34,735 bases of DNA, from assembly GCA_017525245.1 (NCBI GenBank), contig JAFXTE010000001.1, forward strand, positions 1 through 34,735, given 5' to 3'. The position numbers and the translations under genes are program-made. Under the pieces are notes generated by a model. The model was given only the letters and a program-made list of their open reading frames with translations, did not search any database and had not been told where the DNA came from. Source of the stretch: Bacteroidales bacterium. GTDB taxonomy: Bacteria; Bacteroidota; Bacteroidia; Bacteroidales; WCHB1-69. Of this stretch, positions 26,689 through 34,015 are shown piece after piece; positions within the stretch are counted from its first letter, which is position 1, and every line of letters starts with the position of its first letter.

Positions 26689-26727
26689 ATTCTACATTCT
26701 TCATTCTTCATTCTACATTCTACATTA
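26686..26727. repeat. Heptanucleotide array overlapping the peptidase stop codon
   Basis: Units TACATTC, TACATTC, TTCATTC, TTCATTC, TACATTC, TACATTA. Its first three bases are the end of the palindrome, and its last three are the complement of the M49-type gene's TAA. Confidence 0.85.
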
Positions 26728-28371
26728 TTTCAGTCCTAAGACATCCAGTCCTTGATTGAAGCGAATGTCTCTCGGGATGCCGGATTTGTTGATACGGTCG
26801 AGATCGGCTTGCAAATCGGACTTGATGGTGCCGTTGTCCTTGCTGTATTGGGCGGCGAATTCGAAATCGCCTTCCGCTTGGGTCTTGAGAATCAGAGCAA
26901 TCCAGCCTTCCATGGCTTTGCGGGCCTTGTCGTAGTTGATGTGGTAGGTGCCATTGCCGTTGCGGGTAAAAGCGCCGTTCTCAAAGAGATAGTTGTAACA
27001 CATCATGTTGGCGATGCCGTGGGCCTCGGAAGCACCGAAACGGACAGAACGCAACAAACCGACGATATACGTGGTGATGGCATCCTCCACAGAAATGTCG
27101 GTGATTTCACCCTTGTCGATGAGGTTGAGAACGAGGTTCAAACCCACGATGTCGGCTTTGGCTTCTTCCCAGCTTGAGTTTTCGGTCTGCATGGCGTTAT
27201 CTACAGAACCCTTGCCATTGATGGTCTGCTTCACACCCAAACCATGCGCTACCTCATGGAACGTCACATTCCAGAAGAAAGCGTCGAACGTGATATGGTT
27301 CTGCTCTGAAGGCTCGATGATGATTTCCCCAATGGGTTTCATGATTTTGTCAAACTTGGCCTGCATGGCATTGCGAAGCTGGAAGCGACGGGAACCCTTC
27401 TTGGCCTGTACATTGTCGTCATTGGGCAGATTGATGGCGATGGTCTTGCCAGCAGCGTTGCAATCACCGCCGTAGAACACCACATCGTAGAGGTTCATGT
27501 CGCAGGTGGTGCCGGGGACGTATGCTTTGTATGCGGGATCGCAGGGCAGTTCGCGCTGCAGTTGCGGGAGCATTTTCACAAACTTGTCGAGTTTTGTACT
27601 TGCATCCACATCCTTCACTAACACAAACGCTTCCCAAGAGGTCTTCACGGAGTTCAAACCGTCATCATAGTTCTCAATCGGGCCGAACACGAAGTCGATA
27701 TTGGAGTCCTTCAGATCCATCCACGCCATATCGCTGGGATAATAATCGTTGGTCATCAGGGATTTCTTACGCTCCACCAGATATTTCTTCATCGTCGGGT
27801 TGTCGGCGATTTCAATGGCTTGGTCCAAGAGTTCACACACGCGGTCGAGTTTCTCTTTATAAGCCTCGTAGTAACCGACGGTCTTCAGCTTACCATTCTC
27901 GTCACGAGTGAGGATGGTGTAGTGGGAGGATTTCAACGGGTCCTCAAAGGCGTCATATTCGGCCTTGGTGATGTCCTGAGGGTAATAATGGCCCATCACA
28001 GGACGCGGACCGTAACCCGGCACGAAAGGTTTCTCCTCGTCAAGGCGATCCCACGGCCCATAGTTGATCATGGCATAATCCTTCATCCACGGGTCGGAGA
28101 TGGTGTCGAGGAGGGATTTGTCGCCGAAGGTCTGCTCCCAAAAGAGGTCATCCATAATCTGCCCGATTTCAAAGAAAATGGGCAGCAGCTTTTTCTCGCT
28201 GTCGGTCAATTTAGAGAGGTCGGCGGTAAGGTCGAAATAGGCGTATTCCTCCACTTTTTGTTGGAGTTCGCTTTTCTGTTCCTCATTCGGAGTTTCCGTT
28301 TTCTTGTTTTTGCATGACACCAGCATGGCTGTGCAAGCTAAAATCAACATAACTGTGACAATTTTTTTCAT
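26725..28371 (-). CDS. M49-type (dipeptidyl-peptidase III-like) zinc peptidase lipoprotein
   Basis: 548 residues from the ATG at 28371 (an in-frame TTG two codons upstream is not favoured). The N-terminus MKKIVTVMLILACTAMLVSC is a lipoprotein signal, so the protein is anchored in the envelope. The zinc site is HEVAH near residues 371-375, followed by EEAKAD about 30 residues later, as expected for the EExxxD motif of family M49. Classical DPP III has a six-residue HExxGH; here the spacing is the ordinary five-residue HExxH, seen in some bacterial members. The likely role is trimming peptides outside the cytoplasm to feed amino-acid fermentation. Its promoter lies against the kdd terminator. 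Confidence 0.85.
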   Translation of the reverse strand: MKKIVTVMLILACTAMLVSCKNKKTETPNEEQKSELQQKVEEYAYFDLTADLSKLTDSEKKLLPIFFEIGQIMDDLFWEQTFGDKSLLDTISDPWMKDYAMINYGPWDRLDEEKPFVPGYGPRPVMGHYYPQDITKAEYDAFEDPLKSSHYTILTRDENGKLKTVGYYEAYKEKLDRVCELLDQAIEIADNPTMKKYLVERKKSLMTNDYYPSDMAWMDLKDSNIDFVFGPIENYDDGLNSVKTSWEAFVLVKDVDASTKLDKFVKMLPQLQRELPCDPAYKAYVPGTTCDMNLYDVVFYGGDCNAAGKTIAINLPNDDNVQAKKGSRRFQLRNAMQAKFDKIMKPIGEIIIEPSEQNHITFDAFFWNVTFHEVAHGLGVKQTINGKGSVDNAMQTENSSWEEAKADIVGLNLVLNLIDKGEITDISVEDAITTYIVGLLRSVRFGASEAHGIANMMCYNYLFENGAFTRNGNGTYHINYDKARKAMEGWIALILKTQAEGDFEFAAQYSKDNGTIKSDLQADLDRINKSGIPRDIRFNQGLDVLGLK

Positions 28372-28412
28372 ATTCAAGAAATTTAAGAATTGTTTCTAAA
28401 AAAATGCGAGGG

Positions 28413-28420
28413 CAAAGATA
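28413..28420 (-). promoter_or_regulatory. -7 box of the M49-type peptidase gene
   Basis: TATCTTTG then C on the minus strand, 41 bases before the ATG. The -33 region falls in the T tract of the kdd terminator. Confidence 0.6.
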
Positions 28421-28432
28421 CATTTTTTTTGT

Positions 28433-28469
28433 AAAAAAAATAAGCGGTGCTCGTTACACACCGCTTATT
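28433..28469 (-). terminator. kdd terminator
   Basis: 11-bp perfect stem AATAAGCGGTG / CACCGCTTATT with a 9-base loop; on the minus strand it runs into eight T. It is 40 bases after the kdd stop codon. Confidence 0.9.
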
Positions 28470-28508
28470 CCATAAGATAATTATTACTAATGTGATATAT
28501 AGAAAGGT

Positions 28509-29582
28509 TTATGCGTAGAGTTCTTCGAAGATCTTGCGAAGCTCAGGGCTTTCGCGCAACTCTTGAAGGGTGAACTCAGCATGTCCCTTTGTATATCCGT
28601 TACCCATGATCATGTTCACATCGCTTCCGATACCCTCGGCGCCGAGAGAAGCTTTGGTGAAGCTGGTGGCCATGGAGAAGAAATAGACGATACCATCGTC
28701 TTTGGTGCAAAGCACTGCGGTCATCTCCTGATCCGGAACGTTGACACAGTTGATGGTGACATCGGCCATCTTGCCATCGGTGAGTTTCTCGATGAGCTCA
28801 TAGACCTGCACGGGGGTCATGCCGGCAGCGCTTTCCACGATGTCGCAGAAGCCGAGGTCTTTGATGCGTTGGGTGCTCTTCGGGCTGTTGGCGATGCCGA
28901 TGACCTTACCGGTGACACCAACGCGCTTCTTAGCCTCGTAGCAGCAAAGCATACCGCTCTTACCACCGGCACCGAGAATAACGACGGTTTGACCGTATTG
29001 GCATAATTTAGCGGTTTGTGCAGGAGCGCCTGCCACGTCCAATGCGCTCAGAGCGAGCTTCTCCGGCATGTCGGTCGGGATCTTGGCGTAGATACCGCTC
29101 TCGAAGAGGATAGCCTTACCCTTGATATCGACTTGGTCAACATCAGGACGGATTTCAAGGATTTCGTCAATGCGCAGCGGGGTGAGGCTGAGGCTAACGA
29201 GGGTAGCGATGCGGTCGCCCTCTTTGAGGTCGATTTTGCCTTTGAGTGCGTCACCGATTTTTTCAACCTTACCGAGCAACATACCGCCGGAACCAGTGCG
29301 GCGATTACGGTGCTTACCCTGCAATTCAACGTTCAACAGCATCTCTTTCTTCACCTCTTCCATGATTTTCTCTTCAGAAGCGCCAGGACCAGCCTGTTCC
29401 TTGGCATAGTTGTGGATGTCGGTGAATGAAGCGGAGTCAATGTTCAGGGTTTGGACATCAATGAGGATCTCATTGTCCCAAATCTCGTCCATGTTATTGT
29501 CAAGCTTGTTTGCGGGCTGCGGGAGAACACCTTTGGGTTCAATCACGCGATGCGTACCGTATTTGTTGCCTTTTTTCTGCAT
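28509..29582 (-). CDS. kdd: L-erythro-3,5-diaminohexanoate dehydrogenase
   Basis: 357 residues. In the lysine fermentation pathway this enzyme oxidises and deaminates 3,5-diaminohexanoate to 5-amino-3-oxohexanoate with NAD(P). The N-terminus (KYGTHRVIEPKGVLPQPANK, then WDNEILIDVQTLNIDSASF) is a pattern I recognise from Kdd. The rest is a medium-chain-dehydrogenase-like fold with a nucleotide-binding loop VVILGAGGKSGM near residue 200. The usual neighbours (kamA, kamD/E, kce, kal) are not in the window, so the pathway genes are scattered. With the CoA-transferase subunit at 1023 it suggests lysine is fermented to acetate and butyrate. It has its own promoter and terminator. Confidence 0.93.
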   Translation of the reverse strand: MQKKGNKYGTHRVIEPKGVLPQPANKLDNNMDEIWDNEILIDVQTLNIDSASFTDIHNYAKEQAGPGASEEKIMEEVKKEMLLNVELQGKHRNRRTGSGGMLLGKVEKIGDALKGKIDLKEGDRIATLVSLSLTPLRIDEILEIRPDVDQVDIKGKAILFESGIYAKIPTDMPEKLALSALDVAGAPAQTAKLCQYGQTVVILGAGGKSGMLCCYEAKKRVGVTGKVIGIANSPKSTQRIKDLGFCDIVESAAGMTPVQVYELIEKLTDGKMADVTINCVNVPDQEMTAVLCTKDDGIVYFFSMATSFTKASLGAEGIGSDVNMIMGNGYTKGHAEFTLQELRESPELRKIFEELYA

Positions 29583-29638
29583 AATTTTAATGATTTATAG
29601 AGTGATACAAAACTTTTTGCCTCAAAATTTTGAGGGTG

Positions 29639-29667
29639 CAAAGATATATTTTTTTGCGATATGCCAA
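29639..29667 (-). promoter_or_regulatory. kdd promoter
   Basis: On the minus strand TTGG (29664-29667), 17-base spacer, TATCTTTG (29639-29646) then C. Confidence 0.7.
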
Positions 29668-29720
29668 CCTCCATCCTGTTATTTTGTGAAAAATATTTTT
29701 TTGACGGTTGGTTTTGAGCT

Positions 29721-29748
29721 ATAGTGAATAGTGATTAGTCATCAGTCA
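29721..29748. repeat. Heptanucleotide array
   Basis: Units ATAGTGA, ATAGTGA, TTAGTCA, TCAGTCA, followed to about 29781 by looser CATCGTCT-type octamer-like repeats resembling the reverse complement of the array at 23341. Confidence 0.65.
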
Positions 29749-29793
29749 TGTTCATCGTCTCTTCGTTTTCATCGTCTCATCGTAAAAGATTCG

Positions 29794-30204
29794 TCACGCG
29801 CATACCGGCACAGACAACATTGTGGCGCATCGGCCAATGATGTCGTTGGCATATTCAAAGCCTGAATCGCAGGTTTTCTTGTTTCTCGTGCCATCATAAC
29901 CCATGTACAAATGCATGGTATCGTAGCCTATGTTTATGGAATTAAGCAGTTTCCCGTCACGTTTCCTTGCGGCTTCTTTGTATTTCTCTATGGACGGACG
30001 GCCTTTGCCCTTGCGCACCTGCAAAACAGCGTCGAGGGCTATCAGACAGCCTTTCCACAGGTAGTCTCCGGCTGCCTTGATGTATTTGCTGTCGGTATAG
30101 CATTTCAATTCCGGGTCATATTTCGCTTTCTTGATGACCTCTTCTGCATTGGCCACATACCTTCTGGCCTCTTCAATCGGGTTGTTGTTTTTAGTTTCTT
30201 CCAT
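29794..30204 (-). CDS. DUF5618 family protein
   Basis: 136 residues from the ATG at 30204; the longer frame to 30267 would cover the promoter. A helical cytoplasmic protein with the pattern EEARRYVANAEEVI, YTDSKYIKAAGDYLWKGCL, GRPSIEKYKEAARKRDGKLL and a Cys-containing tail (KKTCDSGFEYANDIIG). This matches what I know as DUF5618, small helical proteins of Bacteroidota with an HEPN-like look. Function is unknown, and no toxin or nucleotidyltransferase partner is next to it. Confidence 0.75.
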   Translation of the reverse strand: MEETKNNNPIEEARRYVANAEEVIKKAKYDPELKCYTDSKYIKAAGDYLWKGCLIALDAVLQVRKGKGRPSIEKYKEAARKRDGKLLNSINIGYDTMHLYMGYDGTRNKKTCDSGFEYANDIIGRCATMLSVPVCA

Positions 30205-30239
30205 TATTTTGTTTTTAATATATGAAAAAATCAACGCTG

Positions 30240-30267
30240 CAAAAATACATTTTTTTGATATGGTCAA
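30240..30267 (-). promoter_or_regulatory. Promoter of the DUF5618 gene
   Basis: On the minus strand TTG (30265-30267), 17-base spacer, TATTTTTG (30240-30247) then C. It ends 36 bases before the ATG. Confidence 0.7.
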
Positions 30268-30328
30268 TCAAAATAATAAAATATTTTTTACAGAAGATTT
30301 TTTTGCAATTAACTGTTAGTTTTTACTC

Positions 30329-30631
30329 AAGTTTCGCAAGTATGCCTTAGACTGTTTGAGGAAATTTGTCTTTGAACGGAGGAGATTCCGCCAGTTCCTA
30401 TCGTCACTGGCGGAATGGTGCGCCACATTCAAGAAAAAAGGGGGAAGAAGATGGGCGGCGGTCGTGAAACTTCAGGCAACGGCAGCTATTTCCCCGCCGC
30501 CCATCTTCTTCCCCTTGGTCTCATACGGAGGTGCGCACCATTCCGCCGCGAACGCAGTGAGCGAGCGGAATCTCCAACGGAAAATCACGAAAACACGCCA
30601 ACAGCTGCAACAAAAAGAGCTTGCGAAACTT
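30329..30631. repeat. 303-bp non-coding element with terminal and nested inverted repeats (MITE-like)
   Basis: Its ends are a perfect 12-bp inverted pair, AAGTTTCGCAAG (30329-30340) and CTTGCGAAACTT (30620-30631). Inside are three more nested perfect pairs: 11 bp (30381-30391 with 30565-30575, GGAGATTCCGC), 15 bp (30409-30423 with 30533-30547, GGCGGAATGGTGCGC) and 21 bp (30441-30461 with 30494-30514, beginning GGGGAAGAAGATGGG) around a 32-base loop. A local 10-bp hairpin, TTCCGCCAGT / ACTGGCGGAA (30386-30415), competes with the outer stems. G+C is much higher than the flanks. The short ORFs across it (30356-30637, 30415-30633) look like by-products. No target duplication is obvious. Mobile element, structured RNA or both are possible. 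Confidence 0.8.
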
Positions 30632-30699
30632 AAATAAGGGATAATTCAGAAAATTTTTTAGCCAGCCCTCCCGCCGAAAAAGAGACTCATGTCACCATC

Positions 30700-31296
30700 T
30701 TATCTCGGCACCTGGTGGATGATCTCTACAATATTGTTGACGAACATGTTGATGGCCATCGCCAAGAGGATGACGCCGAAAAACTTGCGGATGATGAAGA
30801 TCACGTTGGCACCCAACAGCTTCTGGATTTTGTCGAGGTAGCGGATGACGAGGTAGTCAAGGATGATGTTCAGCGACAGTCCCAGCAGGATGTTGATGAC
30901 GGCGTAGTCGGCGCGGAGGGAGAGCAGGGCGGTGATGGCGCCGGGACCCGCAATGAGCGGGAAGGCCACGGGCACGATGCTCGCGCCGCCGCTGCTCGGC
31001 TCGTTCTTGATGATGTCGCGACCCAAGACCATCTCCACCGCAAGGATGAAGAGCACCAACGAACCCGCCACCGCAAAGGAGGCCGAGTTGATGCCGAAGA
31101 GCCGGAACAAGGCATCGCCGGCGAAGAAAAAGAGCAAGAACAGACCCAAAGCCGTCAGACAGGCCTGTGCCGCCTTGATGTCCTGGTTTTTCTCACGAAT
31201 GCCCATGAAAATGGGGATGGAGCCCAAAATATCGATGATGGCGAACATCACGATAAACGAGCTGAATATCTCTACGAAGTTGATGGTTCCGAACAT
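30700..31296 (-). CDS. MarC-family integral membrane protein
   Basis: 198 residues from the ATG at 31296; the open frame further upstream runs through another promoter and a palindrome and is rejected. Six hydrophobic segments span the chain. Typical MarC features are FAIIDILGSIPIFMGI near the N-terminus and FPLIAGPGAITALL in the middle, with GVILLAMAINMFVNNI in the last helix. Members are inner-membrane proteins of unknown transport role; the old link to antibiotic resistance has not held up. Confidence 0.92.
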   Translation of the reverse strand: MFGTINFVEIFSSFIVMFAIIDILGSIPIFMGIREKNQDIKAAQACLTALGLFLLFFFAGDALFRLFGINSASFAVAGSLVLFILAVEMVLGRDIIKNEPSSGGASIVPVAFPLIAGPGAITALLSLRADYAVINILLGLSLNIILDYLVIRYLDKIQKLLGANVIFIIRKFFGVILLAMAINMFVNNIVEIIHQVPR

Positions 31297-31319
31297 GATC
31301 TTCCCTTTTTTAACGGCGG

Positions 31320-31327
31320 CAAAAGTA
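31320..31327 (-). promoter_or_regulatory. -7 box of the MarC-family gene
   Basis: TACTTTTG then C on the minus strand, 23 bases before the start codon. Confidence 0.5.
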
Positions 31328-31400
31328 CAAAAATGACAGATGCGGAACTGCTTCCCACAATGTTGTATTTCAAGAAAAGATGTATCTTTCTTCCGAAAGT

Positions 31401-31428
31401 GTAGAGACGTTTCATGAAACGTCTCTAC
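31401..31428. repeat. 28-bp perfect palindrome, GTAGAGACG family
   Basis: GTAGAGACGTTTCA followed by its exact reverse complement. It lies between two divergent genes (MarC and the flavodoxin lipoprotein). Confidence 0.9.
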
Positions 31429-31468
31429 AGCGTCAATTTCATCTGTCTGTGTGTATTCGTATTTTATG

Positions 31469-31476
31469 TACATTTG
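31469..31476 (+). promoter_or_regulatory. -7 box of the flavodoxin lipoprotein gene
   Basis: TACATTTG followed by C, 21 bases before the ATG. Confidence 0.55.
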
Positions 31477-31497
31477 CGGCCTTAAAAAAAGACAGAA

Positions 31498-32040
31498 ATG
31501 AAAAACATCACCTTTATCGTCGCTGCGTGCTGCCTGATGATGGCCGCGTGCGCTCAGTCGCCCAAAGGCACTGAAAACCAAAAGAATTCACAAACCAATC
31601 AGAAAGAGATGAAAAAGACTTTGATTGTTTATTTCTCGGCCACTGGCACCACCAAGGCCGCCGCGCAAAAGCTCGCCAAGGAGTTCAACGCCGACCTTTA
31701 CGAAATCACCCCGGAACAGCCTTACACCGCCGCCGACCTTGACTGGCGCGACAAGAAGTCCCGCTCCACGCTGGAGATGCAGGACAAGAGCTCGCGTCCC
31801 GCTATCAAGGGCAAATGCGAGAACATCGCCGACTACGACACGGTGTGGATCGGCTTCCCCGTGTGGTGGTACACTGCCCCCACCATCGTCAACACCTTCA
31901 TCGAGGCCCACGACCTCAGCGGCAAGGTGCTCAACGTGTTCGCCACCAGCGGAGGCAGCCCTGTGGAACCATGCGCCAACGATCTCAAGAAGGCGTACCC
32001 GCAGTACAAATGGGGCGAAAGCCGTCTGATGAATCGCTAA
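31498..32040 (+). CDS. Flavodoxin-fold lipoprotein
   Basis: 180 residues. MKNITFIVAACCLMMAACAQ is a lipoprotein signal (lipidated Cys about 18), followed by a Gln/Asn/Lys linker and a flavodoxin domain from ~38: KTLIVYFSATGTTKAAAQKLA is the FMN-phosphate loop, YDTVWIGFPVWWYTAPTIV the second FMN loop, and NVFATSGGSP the third. It should be an electron carrier or quinone/flavin reductase held in the envelope rather than the cytoplasm. The chain stops at WGESRLMNR, where related flavodoxins in my memory carry one more helix, so the C-terminus may be trimmed. An internal ATG at 31609 would give a cytoplasmic form. It converges on the FISUMP gene at 32132. Confidence 0.85.
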   Translation: MKNITFIVAACCLMMAACAQSPKGTENQKNSQTNQKEMKKTLIVYFSATGTTKAAAQKLAKEFNADLYEITPEQPYTAADLDWRDKKSRSTLEMQDKSSRPAIKGKCENIADYDTVWIGFPVWWYTAPTIVNTFIEAHDLSGKVLNVFATSGGSPVEPCANDLKKAYPQYKWGESRLMNR

Positions 32041-32131
32041 ATCATCTCCGTCGCTGAGCCTGTCGATGCCATTGCCGGCGTTCTCGCCGGGACGGAAGTG
32101 CTGGATCATTTCAGGCTTTGAGTTGTCTATT

Positions 32132-33883
32132 TCAGTCTTTCACACAGCGCACCGAATAAGCGTCGCCGTCGGCGTCATAAAAGTTATTGTGGATTACGGA
32201 GGCATAGTTCGAATGAAGTCCCCAGTAATAGGTGTTGTTGAAGCCATAAGAGTCGGTTCCCATGGTAGTGGTCCAGAAAAATGTGTTATAGCCAAGCCCA
32301 CCGTAATTGACAAACTCAGGTATGAGGTAATCGCCTCCTTGATAATACCCTGCCGGCAATGCACTGAAACCAGTAGCATTGTTGGTGGCCGGATTGGCAT
32401 TGCCCACCTCGCAGGAGGTACCCCCAAGATCCCAACCCATCGTGGCGGCCAGCGACTTACCAATCTGGTCCTCAATGCCGCCGCATACATTTTGACCATG
32501 GCTTTTCACATAGGTGTGGAGCTGTTCCCATTCGGCATTGCTCGGAACATGCCAGCCGTCAGGACAGATACCCTGCACTCCACTTGGATTGGAATTGGAG
32601 GCGGTGGCGTCGTGCATCAGCGCCGCCCAGTTGTACAGCAGTCCGTAATTCGCTTTGTTGGCGGATTCGTTCATCGGGTAATACCAAAAAGCCGATGTGA
32701 GGGAATAGCTCTCCCCCTGTGGAATGTCGGTGCCATCGGCATACCTTCTTGTACGCAAATTCTCGCGCATCCAGCATTGCTGGCCAATTTGCACCGTGTT
32801 ATACGTATTCCCGTCTATATCCACAACAAACGGTGCGTCTGGACAAGACCTCGCATCACCGTCGGGATTGACAGGTATGAAAAAACTTTGTTTCTCGCCA
32901 TAGGCAATGCCCACAGAATTGATGGCGTATGCACGAACATAATAAACAAGATTGGACATCAGTCCTGTCAATTGGCTGGTGAAGACTCCCAAGCCGCTCC
33001 CGTCGGACGTATGCAGCCCGGCAAGCGTCGGATTGGGCGAAATGCTTACGCAAACGCCTCGGGCCGTTACACTGTCACCGCCATCATCGGTCACAATGCC
33101 GCCACATACAGCGGAAGTGCCGGTAATATTCGTGACATTCGCGGTAACGACGGTTGGAAGACGTAGCTGTACACTCGAAAACGGCAGCACCACCGTCTGT
33201 GAATCCGCAAGGGGCTGTTCGATGTGCGGGCTTTCCTCACCTTGGCCGTTGATGGTGGCATACGCCGAATATTCCATCTGGTCGCCGAGATCGTAAGGAC
33301 GGACGACCGAGCCACGGGTATGGGACTTGGCCGGCGGCGCTTCTCGACTATCCTTCCTTGTATAGCCCACATATTCAACAACATTGGTACCCCCGCCTTC
33401 GTTGCACACCATTTTGACGGAAGACAATTCCCCCTTAAGGCGGGCGCTCATCACGTATGTGCCCGCATGGGAAAGGGTGATGCGGAACTGGTGGCGCCCA
33501 GGATTCAAAAGGATGTCGTCCGCCCAAACAAGCCGTCCGCCAACATCCGCGATATCCAACGTCACCACGCCTGCATCCGCCAAGGTCAAGTGGATGTCCG
33601 TGGTGCCATGAAACGGATTCGGACTGTTTGGCGACAGTTCCAAAGACGGCAGCTGTGACATCTCAGGATTTTGAATGCCAGATCCCTTTTGTAGGGTCAG
33701 CACCGTGTCGGGCCAGTAAAGATACTCCTGCCAGTTCTTTGAAAGGTTGGCCACTCGAAAGAGTTCGGCTTGCACATGGTGGTTGGCGGCGTCCCGTCCC
33801 GTGAAGGTGAGTGTGACGGTCTGCGCGAAACCACAAACCGCAAACAAGGTGACTATGCAGAAAAGAGAAGCCTTTTTGTTCAT
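32132..33883 (-). CDS. Multidomain FISUMP protein with internal sorting-tail-like domain
   Basis: 583 residues. Signal peptide 1-20 (ends VCGFAQ). Residues ~80-170 (LELSPNSPNPFHGTTDIHLT, VVTLDIADVGGRLVW, HAGTYVMSARLKG) look like the beta-sandwich of FlgD/T9SS sorting tails, placed near the front rather than at the end. Residues ~230-330 are fibronectin-III-like (VVTANVTNITGTSAVCGGIV, LVYYVRAYAINSVGIAYGE). Residues ~345-583 are a FISUMP domain: DIDGNTYNTVQIGQQCWM, GLLYNWAALM, GICPDGWHVPSNAEW, ending YSVRCVKD. A surface or secreted role is inferred; no activity is known. The FISUMP domain is a paralogue of that in the 11398-12261 lipoprotein. Confidence 0.9.
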   Translation of the reverse strand: MNKKASLFCIVTLFAVCGFAQTVTLTFTGRDAANHHVQAELFRVANLSKNWQEYLYWPDTVLTLQKGSGIQNPEMSQLPSLELSPNSPNPFHGTTDIHLTLADAGVVTLDIADVGGRLVWADDILLNPGRHQFRITLSHAGTYVMSARLKGELSSVKMVCNEGGGTNVVEYVGYTRKDSREAPPAKSHTRGSVVRPYDLGDQMEYSAYATINGQGEESPHIEQPLADSQTVVLPFSSVQLRLPTVVTANVTNITGTSAVCGGIVTDDGGDSVTARGVCVSISPNPTLAGLHTSDGSGLGVFTSQLTGLMSNLVYYVRAYAINSVGIAYGEKQSFFIPVNPDGDARSCPDAPFVVDIDGNTYNTVQIGQQCWMRENLRTRRYADGTDIPQGESYSLTSAFWYYPMNESANKANYGLLYNWAALMHDATASNSNPSGVQGICPDGWHVPSNAEWEQLHTYVKSHGQNVCGGIEDQIGKSLAATMGWDLGGTSCEVGNANPATNNATGFSALPAGYYQGGDYLIPEFVNYGGLGYNTFFWTTTMGTDSYGFNNTYYWGLHSNYASVIHNNFYDADGDAYSVRCVKD

Positions 33884-33986
33884 AATGACAGATTTTTGGA
33901 CAAAGGTTTTTTGGACTGCGAAATTACTATTTTTTTAATTTTGACACATAAAATAACTCTTGTGCATTTAGTTAGCTAAAAAGTTA

Positions 33987-33994
33987 TAACTTTG
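33987..33994 (+). promoter_or_regulatory. -7 box of the Tat-exported flavoprotein gene
   Basis: TAACTTTG followed by C, 21 bases before the ATG at 34016. Confidence 0.6.
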
Positions 33995-34015
33995 CCCCCT
34001 GAATTTAAACAGCGA

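Noticed and set aside
30356-30637. Small open frames (93 and 72 codons) in the 30.3-30.6 kb gap
   Set aside because: They simply translate the inverted repeats and give Arg/Pro-rich protein without domain or plausible start; the region is better read as non-coding.
30700-31581. 293-codon version of the MarC-family protein
   Set aside because: The first 95 codons cover the divergent promoters and a palindrome; the membrane protein begins at 31296.
32066-33166. 366-codon + strand open frame across the FISUMP gene
   Set aside because: Antisense to a clear FISUMP coding region with signal peptide; low-quality protein.
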